NCBI RefSeq assembly: GCF_050717545.1
Contig: NZ_JBOITN010000017.1
Coordinates: 132,369 to 196,368 of the forward strand
DNA length: 64,000 bases
Direction of reading: 5' to 3'
Origin: Clostridium_AD sp050717545
Lineage (GTDB): Bacteria; Bacillota; Clostridia; Clostridiales; Clostridiaceae
Shown here: positions 1 to 7,109 of the stretch, piece by piece
How the letters are laid out: each line of letters opens with the position of its first letter
Numbering within the stretch: the first letter of the stretch is position 1
The notes under the pieces: generated by a model
Told to the model about the DNA's origin: nothing
Databases searched by the model: none
Seen by the model: only the letters and a program-made list of their open reading frames with translations
Program-made: the position numbers and the translations under genes

Positions 1-267
1 TAGTTTTATATCATATATATTATTTATAATTAAGAGCTTAAAAGAACTTTTTTTTGATTTAGTAGTTGTATTATTTGTTTGGCCTGTTTTATTATTTTTT
101 CGGTTTCTTTTATTCCTATTATTTTCCAAGGATTTTTTCAAATCTATTTTCTTGTTGTATATAAAAATTTCCAAAACTTTGCTTGAGTATTTTAGAGTTA
201 TTTTTATAGGGATTGGAAATAATATAATTATTAACATAAAAAAGAATACAATTATAAATGTAAACAT
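1..267 (-). CDS. DUF2953 (YtfI-like) protein, N-terminal part, cut by window edge
   Basis: An open frame of 89 codons runs off the left edge without a stop. It starts at an ATG (265-267 read in reverse) that sits 5 bases after a GGAGG on the minus strand. The product begins with a membrane segment (about residues 3-20), followed by a PIPIKITLKYS stretch and IFIYNKKIDLKKS. This is the typical start of DUF2953 proteins, which in Clostridia and Bacilli lie near the spore gene ytfJ and a carboxypeptidase gene. Residues after about 45 are lysine and asparagine rich. Its function is unknown; a role in sporulation is inferred from family context. It is divergent from the carboxypeptidase gene at 424. 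Confidence 0.6.
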   Translation of the reverse strand, partial: MFTFIIVFFFMLIIILFPIPIKITLKYSSKVLEIFIYNKKIDLKKSLENNRNKRNRKNNKTGQTNNTTTKSKKSSFKLLIINNIYDIKL

Positions 268-297
268 CTTAACCTCCAAATATATCTAATAACTGGT

Positions 298-327
298 ATT
301 ATACCCAAAAATAACAAAAAAAATCAA
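298..327 (-). promoter_or_regulatory. Sigma-A type promoter for the DUF2953 gene
   Basis: Read on the minus strand, TTGATT (322-327) is followed after 18 bases by TATAAT (298-303), about 30 bases before the gene start. The spacing is slightly long and the region is very AT-rich, so this is a reasonable but unproven assignment. Confidence 0.4.
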
Positions 328-347
328 TTAATTAGTCTAATATTCAG

Positions 348-374
348 TTTACAGATAAAAAAATTTTACAGATA
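348..374 (+). repeat. Direct repeat TTTACAGATA, two copies 17 bp apart, upstream of the carboxypeptidase gene
   Basis: TTTACAGATA occurs at 348-357 and again at 365-374, 50-75 bases before the start of the gene at 424. The spacing of about 1.6 helical turns could fit a regulator binding site. No known family motif is recognised and chance is possible in such AT-rich DNA. Confidence 0.3.
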
Positions 375-423
375 GAAAAATATAAATATTTTTAGTTACA
401 AAAATATTAAAAGAGGTGATATC

Positions 424-1551
424 ATGATAAAAAAGTGTAAAGTCAATTTATCTTTATTTCTAAGTTTATTTTTATTATTTACATTATTTGTTCAAAATGT
501 GTATGCTGATGATTTGTATGTTAATGCTATAAGTGCTATAGCACTAGATTGTGATTCAAAACTTGTTTTATATGAGAAAAATGCGTATACACCAATCGAA
601 ATTGCCAGTACTACAAAGATAATTACTGCTTTAGTTGCTATTAAATGTGGAGATTTAGATAAAAAAATAACAATATCAAAAAAATCTGCAACTATACGTG
701 GATCTGAAATAGGGCTTAAAGAAGGAGAAGTAATAACATTAAAAGAATTATTATATGGACTGCTTCTAAGATCTGGGAATGATGCTGCAATTGCCATTGC
801 AGAAGGAATAAGTGGAAGCGTGGATGAGTTTTTAAAGCTGATGAATGAATATGCATTAGAGGCCGGATTATTAAATAGTAATTTTGAATCTCCTCATGGT
901 TTAGATAGTACTAATCATTATTGTACAGCATATGATTTAGCGTTAATTACTGCAAAGGCAAAAGAGGTTAAATTCTTTAATGAAATAGTTAGCTCTAAGG
1001 ATATTGATGCTAGTGCGAATAATTTTACAAGAAGTTACCATAATATAAATAAGATTTTATATCTTTTACCAAATGCAACTGGAGTAAAAACTGGGTTCAC
1101 TGGAAAAGCAGGTAAATGTTTAGTAACTTCTGTTAAAATTCAAGGTAGAGATGTTATTATTATTACTTTAAACTGTACCCCTAGATGGAAAGAAACTGAA
1201 AAGATAAATAATTATGTGAAAGAGAATTATAAGTATGAAAAAATAATAAGTAAGGGTGAGGTTTTAGATCATCTTAAAATAAAGAACGGAACTCATGATG
1301 TTGATATAGTAAGTACTAAAGATATTATAATTCCGGTTAAAAAGAATCAAAAGATTAGGTTTGAAATTAAAAAGCCTTTATATGAGGTTTCTGCACCAAT
1401 AAGCGCAAGAGAAAATGTAGGTAGGATAGATGTATATGCAAATGACAAACTTCTATTGACGCAAGCACTAGTATCTAAAGAAGTGATTGTTAAAAAAAAT
1501 AAATTTAAAATAAAGTTTGATGAAATTAAAAATTTGTTTGTTAACAATTAA
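424..1551 (+). CDS. dacB: D-alanyl-D-alanine carboxypeptidase (DacB/DacF type, peptidase S11)
   Basis: Secreted penicillin-binding protein that removes the terminal D-Ala from peptidoglycan stem peptides. The 375 residues begin with a signal peptide (residues 1-28, cleavage likely after VYA). The three catalytic motifs are all present: S62-T-T-K65 with the acylated serine, S117-G-N119 and K222-T-G224. The C-terminal beta domain (about 280-365) is typical of PBP5-like enzymes. An AGAGGTGAT ribosome binding site precedes the ATG. In this family the DacB/DacF group modifies spore cortex cross-linking, and the divergent DUF2953 neighbour fits that. Whether it is the DacB or DacF orthologue cannot be settled from the sequence. 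Confidence 0.85.
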   Translation: MIKKCKVNLSLFLSLFLLFTLFVQNVYADDLYVNAISAIALDCDSKLVLYEKNAYTPIEIASTTKIITALVAIKCGDLDKKITISKKSATIRGSEIGLKEGEVITLKELLYGLLLRSGNDAAIAIAEGISGSVDEFLKLMNEYALEAGLLNSNFESPHGLDSTNHYCTAYDLALITAKAKEVKFFNEIVSSKDIDASANNFTRSYHNINKILYLLPNATGVKTGFTGKAGKCLVTSVKIQGRDVIIITLNCTPRWKETEKINNYVKENYKYEKIISKGEVLDHLKIKNGTHDVDIVSTKDIIIPVKKNQKIRFEIKKPLYEVSAPISARENVGRIDVYANDKLLLTQALVSKEVIVKKNKFKIKFDEIKNLFVNN

Positions 1552-1686
1552 CAATAAGAAGTCGTGGGTTAGGTAACCGTTAATATACTTAAATTATTTA
1601 ACAGAGTATAAGTTCTATAATATAACTTGTAACAATATCTATATTTTTAAATATTTTAATAGTATAGACTTAAGGAGGTTATATTG

Positions 1687-1740
1687 ATGAGTTATGAACC
1701 CTACGATTGTATTGATGTAGGAAGTGAATTTTGTCCTTGA
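1687..1740 (+). CDS. 5' fragment (codons 1-15) of the interrupted electron-transfer flavoprotein gene
   Basis: A strong AAGGAGG site (1672-1678) precedes an ATG at 1687. The frame encodes MSYEPYDCIDVGSEF, then Cys-Pro and a TGA (1738-1740). These 15 residues are the expected N-terminus of the flavin/2Fe-2S protein whose remainder starts at 7102. Family members begin with a similar segment running straight into a CPCHLAET-type cysteine motif. The TGA is created at the junction with the inserted element, inside or just after the shared TGTCCTTG. In the present arrangement the gene can produce only a 17-residue peptide. I infer a reversible interruption rather than an independent mini-gene. Confidence 0.85.
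   Translation: MSYEPYDCIDVGSEFCP
1732..1739 (+). repeat. Left copy of the attachment core TGTCCTTG (attL)
   Basis: Eight bases identical to 7102-7109; flanking bases differ on both sides (T/A before, A/C after). It marks the left junction of the element within codons 16-18 of the interrupted gene. Confidence 0.85.
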
Positions 1741-1775
1741 AACGCTAAACTGCGATAAGCAGTTTGCGTTTTTTT
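1740..1775 (+). terminator. Terminator just inside the left end of the element
   Basis: AAACGC-T-AAACTGC (1740-1753) pairs with GCAGTTTGCGTTT (1759-1771) around a GATAA loop, with one bulged T, and is followed by a T-run (1769-1775). It would stop transcription entering from the interrupted gene. One side of the stem overlaps the inverted arm of the attachment site (1747-1757). Confidence 0.75.
1747..1757 (+). other. attP outer arm (left end of element)
   Basis: AAACTGCGATA, 7 bases inside the left core copy. It is the exact reverse complement of 7078-7088, near the other end of the element. In the circular form the two arms lie either side of the core as a 50-bp imperfect palindrome, as expected for recombinase subunit binding sites. 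Confidence 0.75.
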
Positions 1776-1784
1776 AAAACAATC

Positions 1785-3377
1785 TTATTTTAGAGTTATT
1801 CTATTGATTTTTACTATACCTTTGACACCATCCCAATATATGGATTCTACAATATCATTAATTAATAATCTCTTATTAATAAAATCTAAGCTATTGATAA
1901 CTTCTTGGAATGTATTTAAAGGGCTTGTAAATTTCGTTATTTGTAGATTATTGGTTTTACCTGATATACATTTTATATTTTCATATTTCATATTTAATTT
2001 TTCAAGTTCATCTCCTAATTTAGAAATTTGAGGTTTTATATATCTGGATATATCATTGTTTAAAGATAATTGGTTGATTAATGTATCTATTTGAGATTGT
2101 TTTGTATTTATCTGAGTTCTTAAATTTTCATTTTCAGATAACATTAAATTATCTTTGGATTTTTCAGATTTAATTTTATATAACTCTTCTAATAAAATAT
2201 CTTTGGAAAGGTAGGTATTTTTTAAGTTATCCATAACAACAGCTTCAAGTTCATCCACTCTTATATTAGGATTGTTACATCTGACCCCTTTTGAATAATC
2301 TTTGGTGCTACAAACATAATATTGAATTTTTTTGTTAGAAACTGTACTAATATGACCATGTTTTACAATCATACTTTTACCACATTTGGAGCATTTTAAA
2401 GTTCCGGTAAGTAATGCTGCTGCTGAAGTACCCAGTCTTGGTGCCTTATTTTTATTAACATCTAATATCTCTTGGACCTTAAGCCAGGCGGGAGCATCAA
2501 TAATTCCTTCATGGGTTGATACTGCAGCAATCCACTGTGTTATGTCGCGCTTGATCCTAGCACCTTTACTCTTATTATAAGTTAAAACGCCCTGTTTACC
2601 GTTAGCTTTTCCCATTACATTCATTCCAATAAATTTAAGATGATTCATAACGACTTCATCAGCTCTAACATACAGAGGATTTCTTAATATAAGTTGAATT
2701 CTTTTTTTATTAAAGTCAACTCCGTTTTTAGTTTTTATGTTTTTTTGGAATATATAAATAAAGACCTGGCTAATTGACTTGTATTGTAAATATTTATTGT
2801 AAATTATTTTTACGACATCCAGCTCCTTTTTTATAGGGGATAATGTATACATTGTTTTTTCTTTAAACTGTGCATCTAAATATGATAGTTTTTTACTGCT
2901 ATATCCTAAAGGTGTTTGACCTCCTAGCCATCGTCCACTTTTAGCCAGTTCAAGCATATTGTCGCGAACCCTCTCACCAATAGTTTCACGTTCGAGTTGA
3001 GCAAAAACAGAGGCAATGTACATCATAGCTCTGCCCATAGGCGTTGACGTATCAAACTGTTCATTAACACTTATAAAGCTAATATGAAGACTATCTAATT
3101 CATTTATAAGATAAGTAAAATCAGAGATATTTCTGCTGATCCTATCTAACCTATAGCAGATTAGCACATGGAATTTTTTTTGCCTTGCATCGTTAAGCAT
3201 TTTTTGAAATTGTGGTCTTTTAATATTTTTACCTGAAAAACCTTCATCTTCATATATAGTGAATTGATTTATGTCTAAATGAGAACATTCACGTTTGCAT
3301 AATTCAATTTGATTTACTATAGATTCACCTTTTCCTGTAAATTTTGATTTTCGGGAGTATATAGCAGCAATTTTCAA
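1785..3377 (-). CDS. Large serine recombinase (site-specific integrase/excisionase)
   Basis: Cuts and rejoins DNA at short attachment sites through a serine-DNA link. The 530 residues start with a resolvase domain (1-150) bearing Y7-S-R-K-S11, where Ser11 is the expected nucleophile, and RLDRISR further on. A recombinase domain (about 165-275) follows, then a zinc ribbon with Cys329, Cys332, Cys356 and Cys367, a coiled-coil region (about 395-470) and a C-terminal tail. Length and domain order match the SpoIVCA/TnpX/phage-integrase group. The TTG start (3375-3377 reversed) is preceded by AAGGGG. The 3' end lies about 45 bp from the left junction, as usual for an integrase gene beside its attachment site. 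It appears intact, so the element may be active. Confidence 0.95.
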   Translation of the reverse strand: MKIAAIYSRKSKFTGKGESIVNQIELCKRECSHLDINQFTIYEDEGFSGKNIKRPQFQKMLNDARQKKFHVLICYRLDRISRNISDFTYLINELDSLHISFISVNEQFDTSTPMGRAMMYIASVFAQLERETIGERVRDNMLELAKSGRWLGGQTPLGYSSKKLSYLDAQFKEKTMYTLSPIKKELDVVKIIYNKYLQYKSISQVFIYIFQKNIKTKNGVDFNKKRIQLILRNPLYVRADEVVMNHLKFIGMNVMGKANGKQGVLTYNKSKGARIKRDITQWIAAVSTHEGIIDAPAWLKVQEILDVNKNKAPRLGTSAAALLTGTLKCSKCGKSMIVKHGHISTVSNKKIQYYVCSTKDYSKGVRCNNPNIRVDELEAVVMDNLKNTYLSKDILLEELYKIKSEKSKDNLMLSENENLRTQINTKQSQIDTLINQLSLNNDISRYIKPQISKLGDELEKLNMKYENIKCISGKTNNLQITKFTSPLNTFQEVINSLDFINKRLLINDIVESIYWDGVKGIVKINRITLK

Positions 3378-3443
3378 ATTATCTACCCCTTAATTATTGA
3401 TTATAAAAATTTAACTTTTTATATAAATAAATATATTTTTGTA

Positions 3444-3470
3444 ACACTAAGACTTAGATGGCATAATATA
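3444..3470 (+). promoter_or_regulatory. Possible mother-cell (sigma-E/sigma-K like) promoter
   Basis: AC (3444-3445), a 16-base gap, then CATAATATA (3462-3470) fits the sigma-K pattern AC-N16/17-CATANNNTA and is close to sigma-E. The predicted start near 3477 lies about 10 bases before the GGAGG of the 50-codon ORF. CATANNNTA is common by chance in AT-rich DNA, so the evidence is suggestive only. Confidence 0.4.
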
Positions 3471-3498
3471 AGATAATAGCTTGTTTGGAGGAATATAC

Positions 3499-3651
3499 AT
3501 GAAGGTAAATTCCATAATTCTTTCACAATTAAATCAAACAGAACAAGATCTTTTGAATGAACAATACACAAGGAACGTTGTTAAAATAGTAACCTCGGAA
3601 CTTTCATTACAGCAGATAAGTGAGATGATTGAAAATTTATTGATTATCTAA
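3499..3651 (+). CDS. 50-residue protein beside the recombinase; candidate recombination directionality factor
   Basis: ATG at 3499 with GGAGG 7 bases upstream (3487-3491). The 50-residue product (MKVNSIILSQLNQ... ...EMIENLLII) is predicted to be helical, with no membrane segment or recognised domain. It is divergent from the recombinase gene and separated from it by 121 bp. A sigma-E/K-like promoter sits immediately upstream. Directionality factors for large serine recombinases are short, unrelated in sequence, often basic and usually encoded near the integrase. SprB of SPbeta is a short protein made late in sporulation. Position, size and promoter favour that role, but there is no sequence homology to support it. 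Confidence 0.55.
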   Translation: MKVNSIILSQLNQTEQDLLNEQYTRNVVKIVTSELSLQQISEMIENLLII

Positions 3652-3810
3652 AACATATACAAATATTTCGAAAAGTATTACTAGTTAAAAAAGGAATAAA
3701 AAGATAAGAGTAGAATAAATTATAAAAGAGAAACAATTAAGATGAAAAGAGTTAGTTTTGAAGTAATATTTAGTTGTATTTTAATAATGAAAATAAACAA
3801 TCTGAATATA

Positions 3811-3841
3811 TTGACAAAATCCCATTGAAGAATGATATAAT
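3811..3841 (+). promoter_or_regulatory. Sigma-A like promoter for the ClpE-like gene
   Basis: TTGACA (3811-3816) and TATAAT (3836-3841) are both perfect hexamers but are 19 bases apart, 2 more than optimal. No CtsR heptad repeat or CIRCE hairpin is visible between promoter and start. Confidence 0.5.
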
Positions 3842-3875
3842 ATTTAATACAACATAAAATATGGAGATGATTTAT

Positions 3876-6221
3876 ATGAAGTTATGTGAAATATGCAAAA
3901 AAAATATAGCAATGATATTAACAACAAGAATAGAAAATGGAAAAACGAAGACTATAGGGTTATGTGTGGAGTGTGCTAAAAAACAGGGAATTCCAGTTAT
4001 GGATCAATTAATGCAACAAGCTGGATTATCACCTGAGGACATTGAAAGTTTAAATGAGCAAATGGGAAATATGTTTAAGGATATGAATTTAGAAGATATG
4101 AACCTTGAAGATATGAATCTTGGGGATATGAATCCAAAAGATTTGAATATTGAAAGTGGTGATGGTAAAAATATCATTGGTAATATTTTTAATGGGTTAT
4201 TCTCACCGGATGATAAAAACAATGACTTACTAGAAAGCGAAGATGAAGATGAAAGTGAAACTTTTTCAAAAATAAAGGAATCATCTGAAGATAAATCTAA
4301 AAAGAAATGGTTTAAAAAGAAACGAAAGCATTTAGATACATATGGCATAAATCTAACAGATAAAGCTATGCATGGTGGGGTAGATAAGGTTGTAGGAAGA
4401 TATAAAGAAATCGATCGTGTGGTACAAATTTTAAATAGACGAGGTAAAAATAATCCTATATTAATTGGGGAAGCTGGAGTTGGTAAAACAGCTATTGCAG
4501 AAGGACTTGCAGTTAGAATCGTTGAAAAACAAGTTCCAGAAAAATTATTTAATTCAGAAGTTTATTTACTTGACCTAACAGCGGTGGTTGCAGGTACGCA
4601 ATTTAGGGGACAATTTGAAAGTCGTATGAAGTCAATTATTGAAGAAGCTAAAGAAAATGGAAATATAATATTGGTTATTGACGAGGTTCACAATATTATG
4701 GGTGCAGGTGAAGTTCAAGGCGGTGCAATGAATGCAGCAAATATATTAAAACCAGCACTAGCTAAGGGAGAAATACAGGTTATTGGAGTAACAACTCTTG
4801 AGGAGTATAGAAAGTATATAGAAAAAGATGCAGCACTTGAGAGAAGATTTCAACCAGTTCTAGTTGAAGAGCCTAGTATTCTAGAGACAATAGAAATTTT
4901 AAAAGGAATAAGAGGTTATTATGAAGAATACCATAAAGTTAAAATATCTGATGAAGTTATTGAAGAAGCTGTAAATTTATCAGAGAGATATATAACTGAC
5001 AGATTCTTACCAGATAAAGCAATTGATGTTATTGACGAAGCAGGGTCTAGAGCGAACTTAAAAAATAAGGGACTTGTGGAACTTGTAGGATTAAAAGAAC
5101 AATCAGAGAAAATTCAAAATGATGAAAAAGAAGCAGAAGTTTCTGGAGATTTTGAAAAAGCTGCTGAATATAGAACAAAATCATGTAAAATAAAAGAAGA
5201 TATTAATAAAACCCAAAAACAATGTAGTCAAGTTCAAATTACTTTAGAGGATATTGCTTTTGTAATTGAGACGTGGACTAAAATTCCAATTCAAAAAATT
5301 ACAGAAAAGGAAGCTAGTAAGCTTTTAAATTTAGAAAATAAATTGCACAATCGGATTATAGGTCAAAATGAAGCTATAAAAACTTTATCTAGAGCAATTA
5401 GGAGAAATCGTTCAGGATTTAGAAAAAAGAAAAAACCATCTTCTTTTATTTTTGTAGGGCCAACAGGTGTTGGTAAAACAGAACTCGTTAAAGCACTTTC
5501 ATGTGAGCTTTTTGGAAGTGAAGAGGCATTAATACGTATTGATATGTCTGAGTACATGGAAAAACATACAGTCTCAAAGTTAATTGGTGCACCACCGGGT
5601 TATATAGGTTATGATCAAGGTGGACAGTTAACAGAAAAAGTTAAAAGGAAGCCATATTCAGTAATTCTTTTAGATGAAATAGAGAAGGCTCATCCAGATG
5701 TATTTAACATGTTACTACAGATTCTTGAAGATGGGATATTAACAGATAGCCAAGGTAGGACTGTTTTCTTTGAAAATACTGTGATTATAATGACATCTAA
5801 CGCGGGTACTAAGTTTAAGGCAAGCAGTATTGGTTTTGTTAATGGTAATTATGATGTTTTAGAAGCTCAAGTAAAGGATGCTTTAAAAGAAGCTTTTAAG
5901 CCGGAATTTTTAAATAGAGTTGATGAAATTATTGTATTTACGCCACTAGAAAAGGAAGAACTTCGCAAAATAGTAGATTTAATGGTTATGGAAGTTGTTG
6001 AAGAGGTAGGGGAAAAGAAAATCACATTGCACATTTCGGATGAGGTAAGAGACTTTATATTGGAAAAAGGGTACGATGAGAAATATGGAGCAAGGCCACT
6101 TAGGCGTACTATACAAAAATATATTGAAGACGAAATTGCAGAGCATTATCTCCAGAATAAGTTTGGTGAGGGATCAAAAATTTCTATAGAATTAAAAGAT
6201 GATAAAGTTGTTATAGTATAA
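3876..6221 (+). CDS. ClpE-like AAA+ ATPase with N-terminal zinc finger
   Basis: Unfoldase that would feed substrates to ClpP or act as a disaggregase. The start at 3876 is chosen because GGAG (3863-3866) sits 9 bases before it and the protein then begins MKLCEIC. The 781 residues carry a zinc finger (Cys4, Cys7, Cys30, Cys33), then five tandem five-residue units DMNLE/DMNLE/DMNLG/DMNPK/DLNIE (69-93), an acidic linker and a basic patch. AAA domain 1 has Walker A GEAGVGKT (198-205), a UVR-like middle segment lies near 415-455, and AAA domain 2 has Walker A GPTGVGKT (528-535). The Clp_N repeat of ClpC is absent, hence ClpE type. It is unusual as cargo in a small recombinase element. A chromosomal paralogue elsewhere is likely but not visible here. 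Confidence 0.88.
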   Translation: MKLCEICKKNIAMILTTRIENGKTKTIGLCVECAKKQGIPVMDQLMQQAGLSPEDIESLNEQMGNMFKDMNLEDMNLEDMNLGDMNPKDLNIESGDGKNIIGNIFNGLFSPDDKNNDLLESEDEDESETFSKIKESSEDKSKKKWFKKKRKHLDTYGINLTDKAMHGGVDKVVGRYKEIDRVVQILNRRGKNNPILIGEAGVGKTAIAEGLAVRIVEKQVPEKLFNSEVYLLDLTAVVAGTQFRGQFESRMKSIIEEAKENGNIILVIDEVHNIMGAGEVQGGAMNAANILKPALAKGEIQVIGVTTLEEYRKYIEKDAALERRFQPVLVEEPSILETIEILKGIRGYYEEYHKVKISDEVIEEAVNLSERYITDRFLPDKAIDVIDEAGSRANLKNKGLVELVGLKEQSEKIQNDEKEAEVSGDFEKAAEYRTKSCKIKEDINKTQKQCSQVQITLEDIAFVIETWTKIPIQKITEKEASKLLNLENKLHNRIIGQNEAIKTLSRAIRRNRSGFRKKKKPSSFIFVGPTGVGKTELVKALSCELFGSEEALIRIDMSEYMEKHTVSKLIGAPPGYIGYDQGGQLTEKVKRKPYSVILLDEIEKAHPDVFNMLLQILEDGILTDSQGRTVFFENTVIIMTSNAGTKFKASSIGFVNGNYDVLEAQVKDALKEAFKPEFLNRVDEIIVFTPLEKEELRKIVDLMVMEVVEEVGEKKITLHISDEVRDFILEKGYDEKYGARPLRRTIQKYIEDEIAEHYLQNKFGEGSKISIELKDDKVVIV

Positions 6222-6264
6222 AGATTAAAAAGCTGCTGAAATTTATTCAGCAGCTTTTTAATCT
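6222..6264. terminator. Bidirectional terminator between clpE-like and PAP2 genes
   Basis: A perfect 19-bp inverted repeat (6222-6240 and 6246-6264) with a 5-base loop and A/T runs on both sides lies between two convergent genes and would serve both. Confidence 0.9.
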
Positions 6265-6276
6265 TTTGTTATATTA

Positions 6277-6933
6277 TTATTCGATATTTTGATTGAGTGT
6301 TTTATAAGTTTTTTTGGAATTATAAAGCTTGTACTGGTTCTCTACATAAACAGTAAGACTAAAAATAGATTGACATATAAATATTGCGAAAAATATATCC
6401 ATTATTACATGTTGTTTTACAAATTCAGTAGATATAATAATGAGAAACCCTATAATATTAACTGGAATCTTTATTGATTTTCTAGCATTAGTAGCATTAA
6501 TACCTTTAATAGCGAGGTATGCAGTAATTACATGTATGCTAGGAAAACAATTATATGGAGCATCAGAATTATAAGTAAACAAAAGTAGTTTTGAAAATAT
6601 ATCATCGCCTGTAACAATAGGTCTTAAAACGGTGGTTTGGAAAAAATAATAAGTGATAAAAGCAACAATATAACATAGAAATAAAGTAATCATAATCCTA
6701 TAATACATTTTTCTGTTTTTAAAACACAAATAAACATAACAAAATGCTAAAAAAAACCATAATGTCATATAGGGTATTATAAAAATTTTTATAAGTGGCA
6801 TAGCTCTATCCAAATCAGTAGTTAAATTATAGACACCTCTGTGCGTACTGTTTAATGTCCAATAAAATAAATTAGAAAAAGGAACACAGCCAATAAATAC
6901 TAATGGTAATAACTTTTTAAAAAGATTCTTCAA
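6277..6933 (-). CDS. PAP2-family membrane phosphatase
   Basis: Integral membrane phosphatase or phosphotransferase of the PAP2 superfamily, probably acting on a lipid phosphate. The 218 residues form five to six membrane segments. The conserved motifs are FPSIHV (PSxH, around residue 130) and a later S-T-E-F-V-K-Q-H-V-I-M-D block matching the SxxxxxHxxxD pattern. The first PAP2 motif is weak, as in the inositolphosphotransferase-like (AUR1-like) subgroup. Start TTG (6931-6933 reversed) with AAAGGA upstream. It is the last gene inside the element and reads toward the ClpE-like gene. The substrate is unknown. Confidence 0.8.
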   Translation of the reverse strand: MKNLFKKLLPLVFIGCVPFSNLFYWTLNSTHRGVYNLTTDLDRAMPLIKIFIIPYMTLWFFLAFCYVYLCFKNRKMYYRIMITLFLCYIVAFITYYFFQTTVLRPIVTGDDIFSKLLLFTYNSDAPYNCFPSIHVITAYLAIKGINATNARKSIKIPVNIIGFLIIISTEFVKQHVIMDIFFAIFICQSIFSLTVYVENQYKLYNSKKTYKTLNQNIE

Positions 6934-7077
6934 ATAATCAGTCCTTTCTACAAAGACTATTTTAACGGAAAATTACAATATTTTCAATAGTTTTTATAGA
7001 AAAATAAACAAGAATATAATGTAATAATTATAATAAAATATCATAAATAATAGAAAATTACATATTTGCGCTTTTAA

Positions 7078-7088
7078 TATCGCAGTTT
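7078..7088 (+). other. attP outer arm (right end of element)
   Basis: TATCGCAGTTT, 13 bases inside the right core copy, is the exact reverse complement of 1747-1757. An inner pair, CGTATCAA (7091-7098) and TTGAAACG (1737-1744), gives further symmetry centred on the TG at the start of the core. Confidence 0.75.
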
Positions 7089-7101
7089 GACGTATCAACC
7101 A

Positions 7102-7109
7102 TGTCCTTG
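7102..7109 (+). repeat. Right copy of the attachment core TGTCCTTG (attR)
   Basis: Identical to 1732-1739 and in the same reading phase (TGT-CCT-TG). It encodes the first Cys-Pro of the conserved N-terminal cysteine motif, so recombination leaves the protein sequence unchanged. Confidence 0.85.

Larger units (their letters stand above)
1732..7101. mobile_element. 5.37-kb serine-recombinase intervening element inserted in a coding sequence
   Basis: The boundaries come from the 8-bp direct repeat TGTCCTTG (1732-1739 and 7102-7109). Removing 5370 bp joins codon 15 of the left fragment to TGT-CCT-TGC at 7102 and restores one open frame of 330 codons plus stop. The contents are a large serine recombinase reading inward from the left end, a 50-codon ORF, a ClpE-like AAA+ protein and a PAP2 phosphatase. 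There are no conjugation, replication or phage structural genes. The two inner flanks carry inverted 11-bp arms (see attP arms). This layout matches excisable intervening elements such as skin. Excision itself is inferred from the sequence. Confidence 0.88.

Noticed and set aside
492..797. Minus-strand frame of 101 codons inside the carboxypeptidase gene
   Set aside because: It is a shadow of a gene with complete catalytic motifs; no ribosome binding site or family resemblance.
1687..1740. An independent 17-residue peptide gene
   Set aside because: The residues match the expected N-terminus of the split flavoprotein and stop exactly at the recombination junction.
6277..6933. PAP2 protein as phage lysis or holin-type gene
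   Set aside because: It has the PSxH and HxxxD motifs of a phosphatase, and no other phage genes are present in the element.
7087..7101. TTG at 7087 as the natural start of the electron-transfer gene
   Set aside because: No ribosome binding site precedes it, the five codons do not match the family N-terminus and they lie inside the element; the true start is at 1687.
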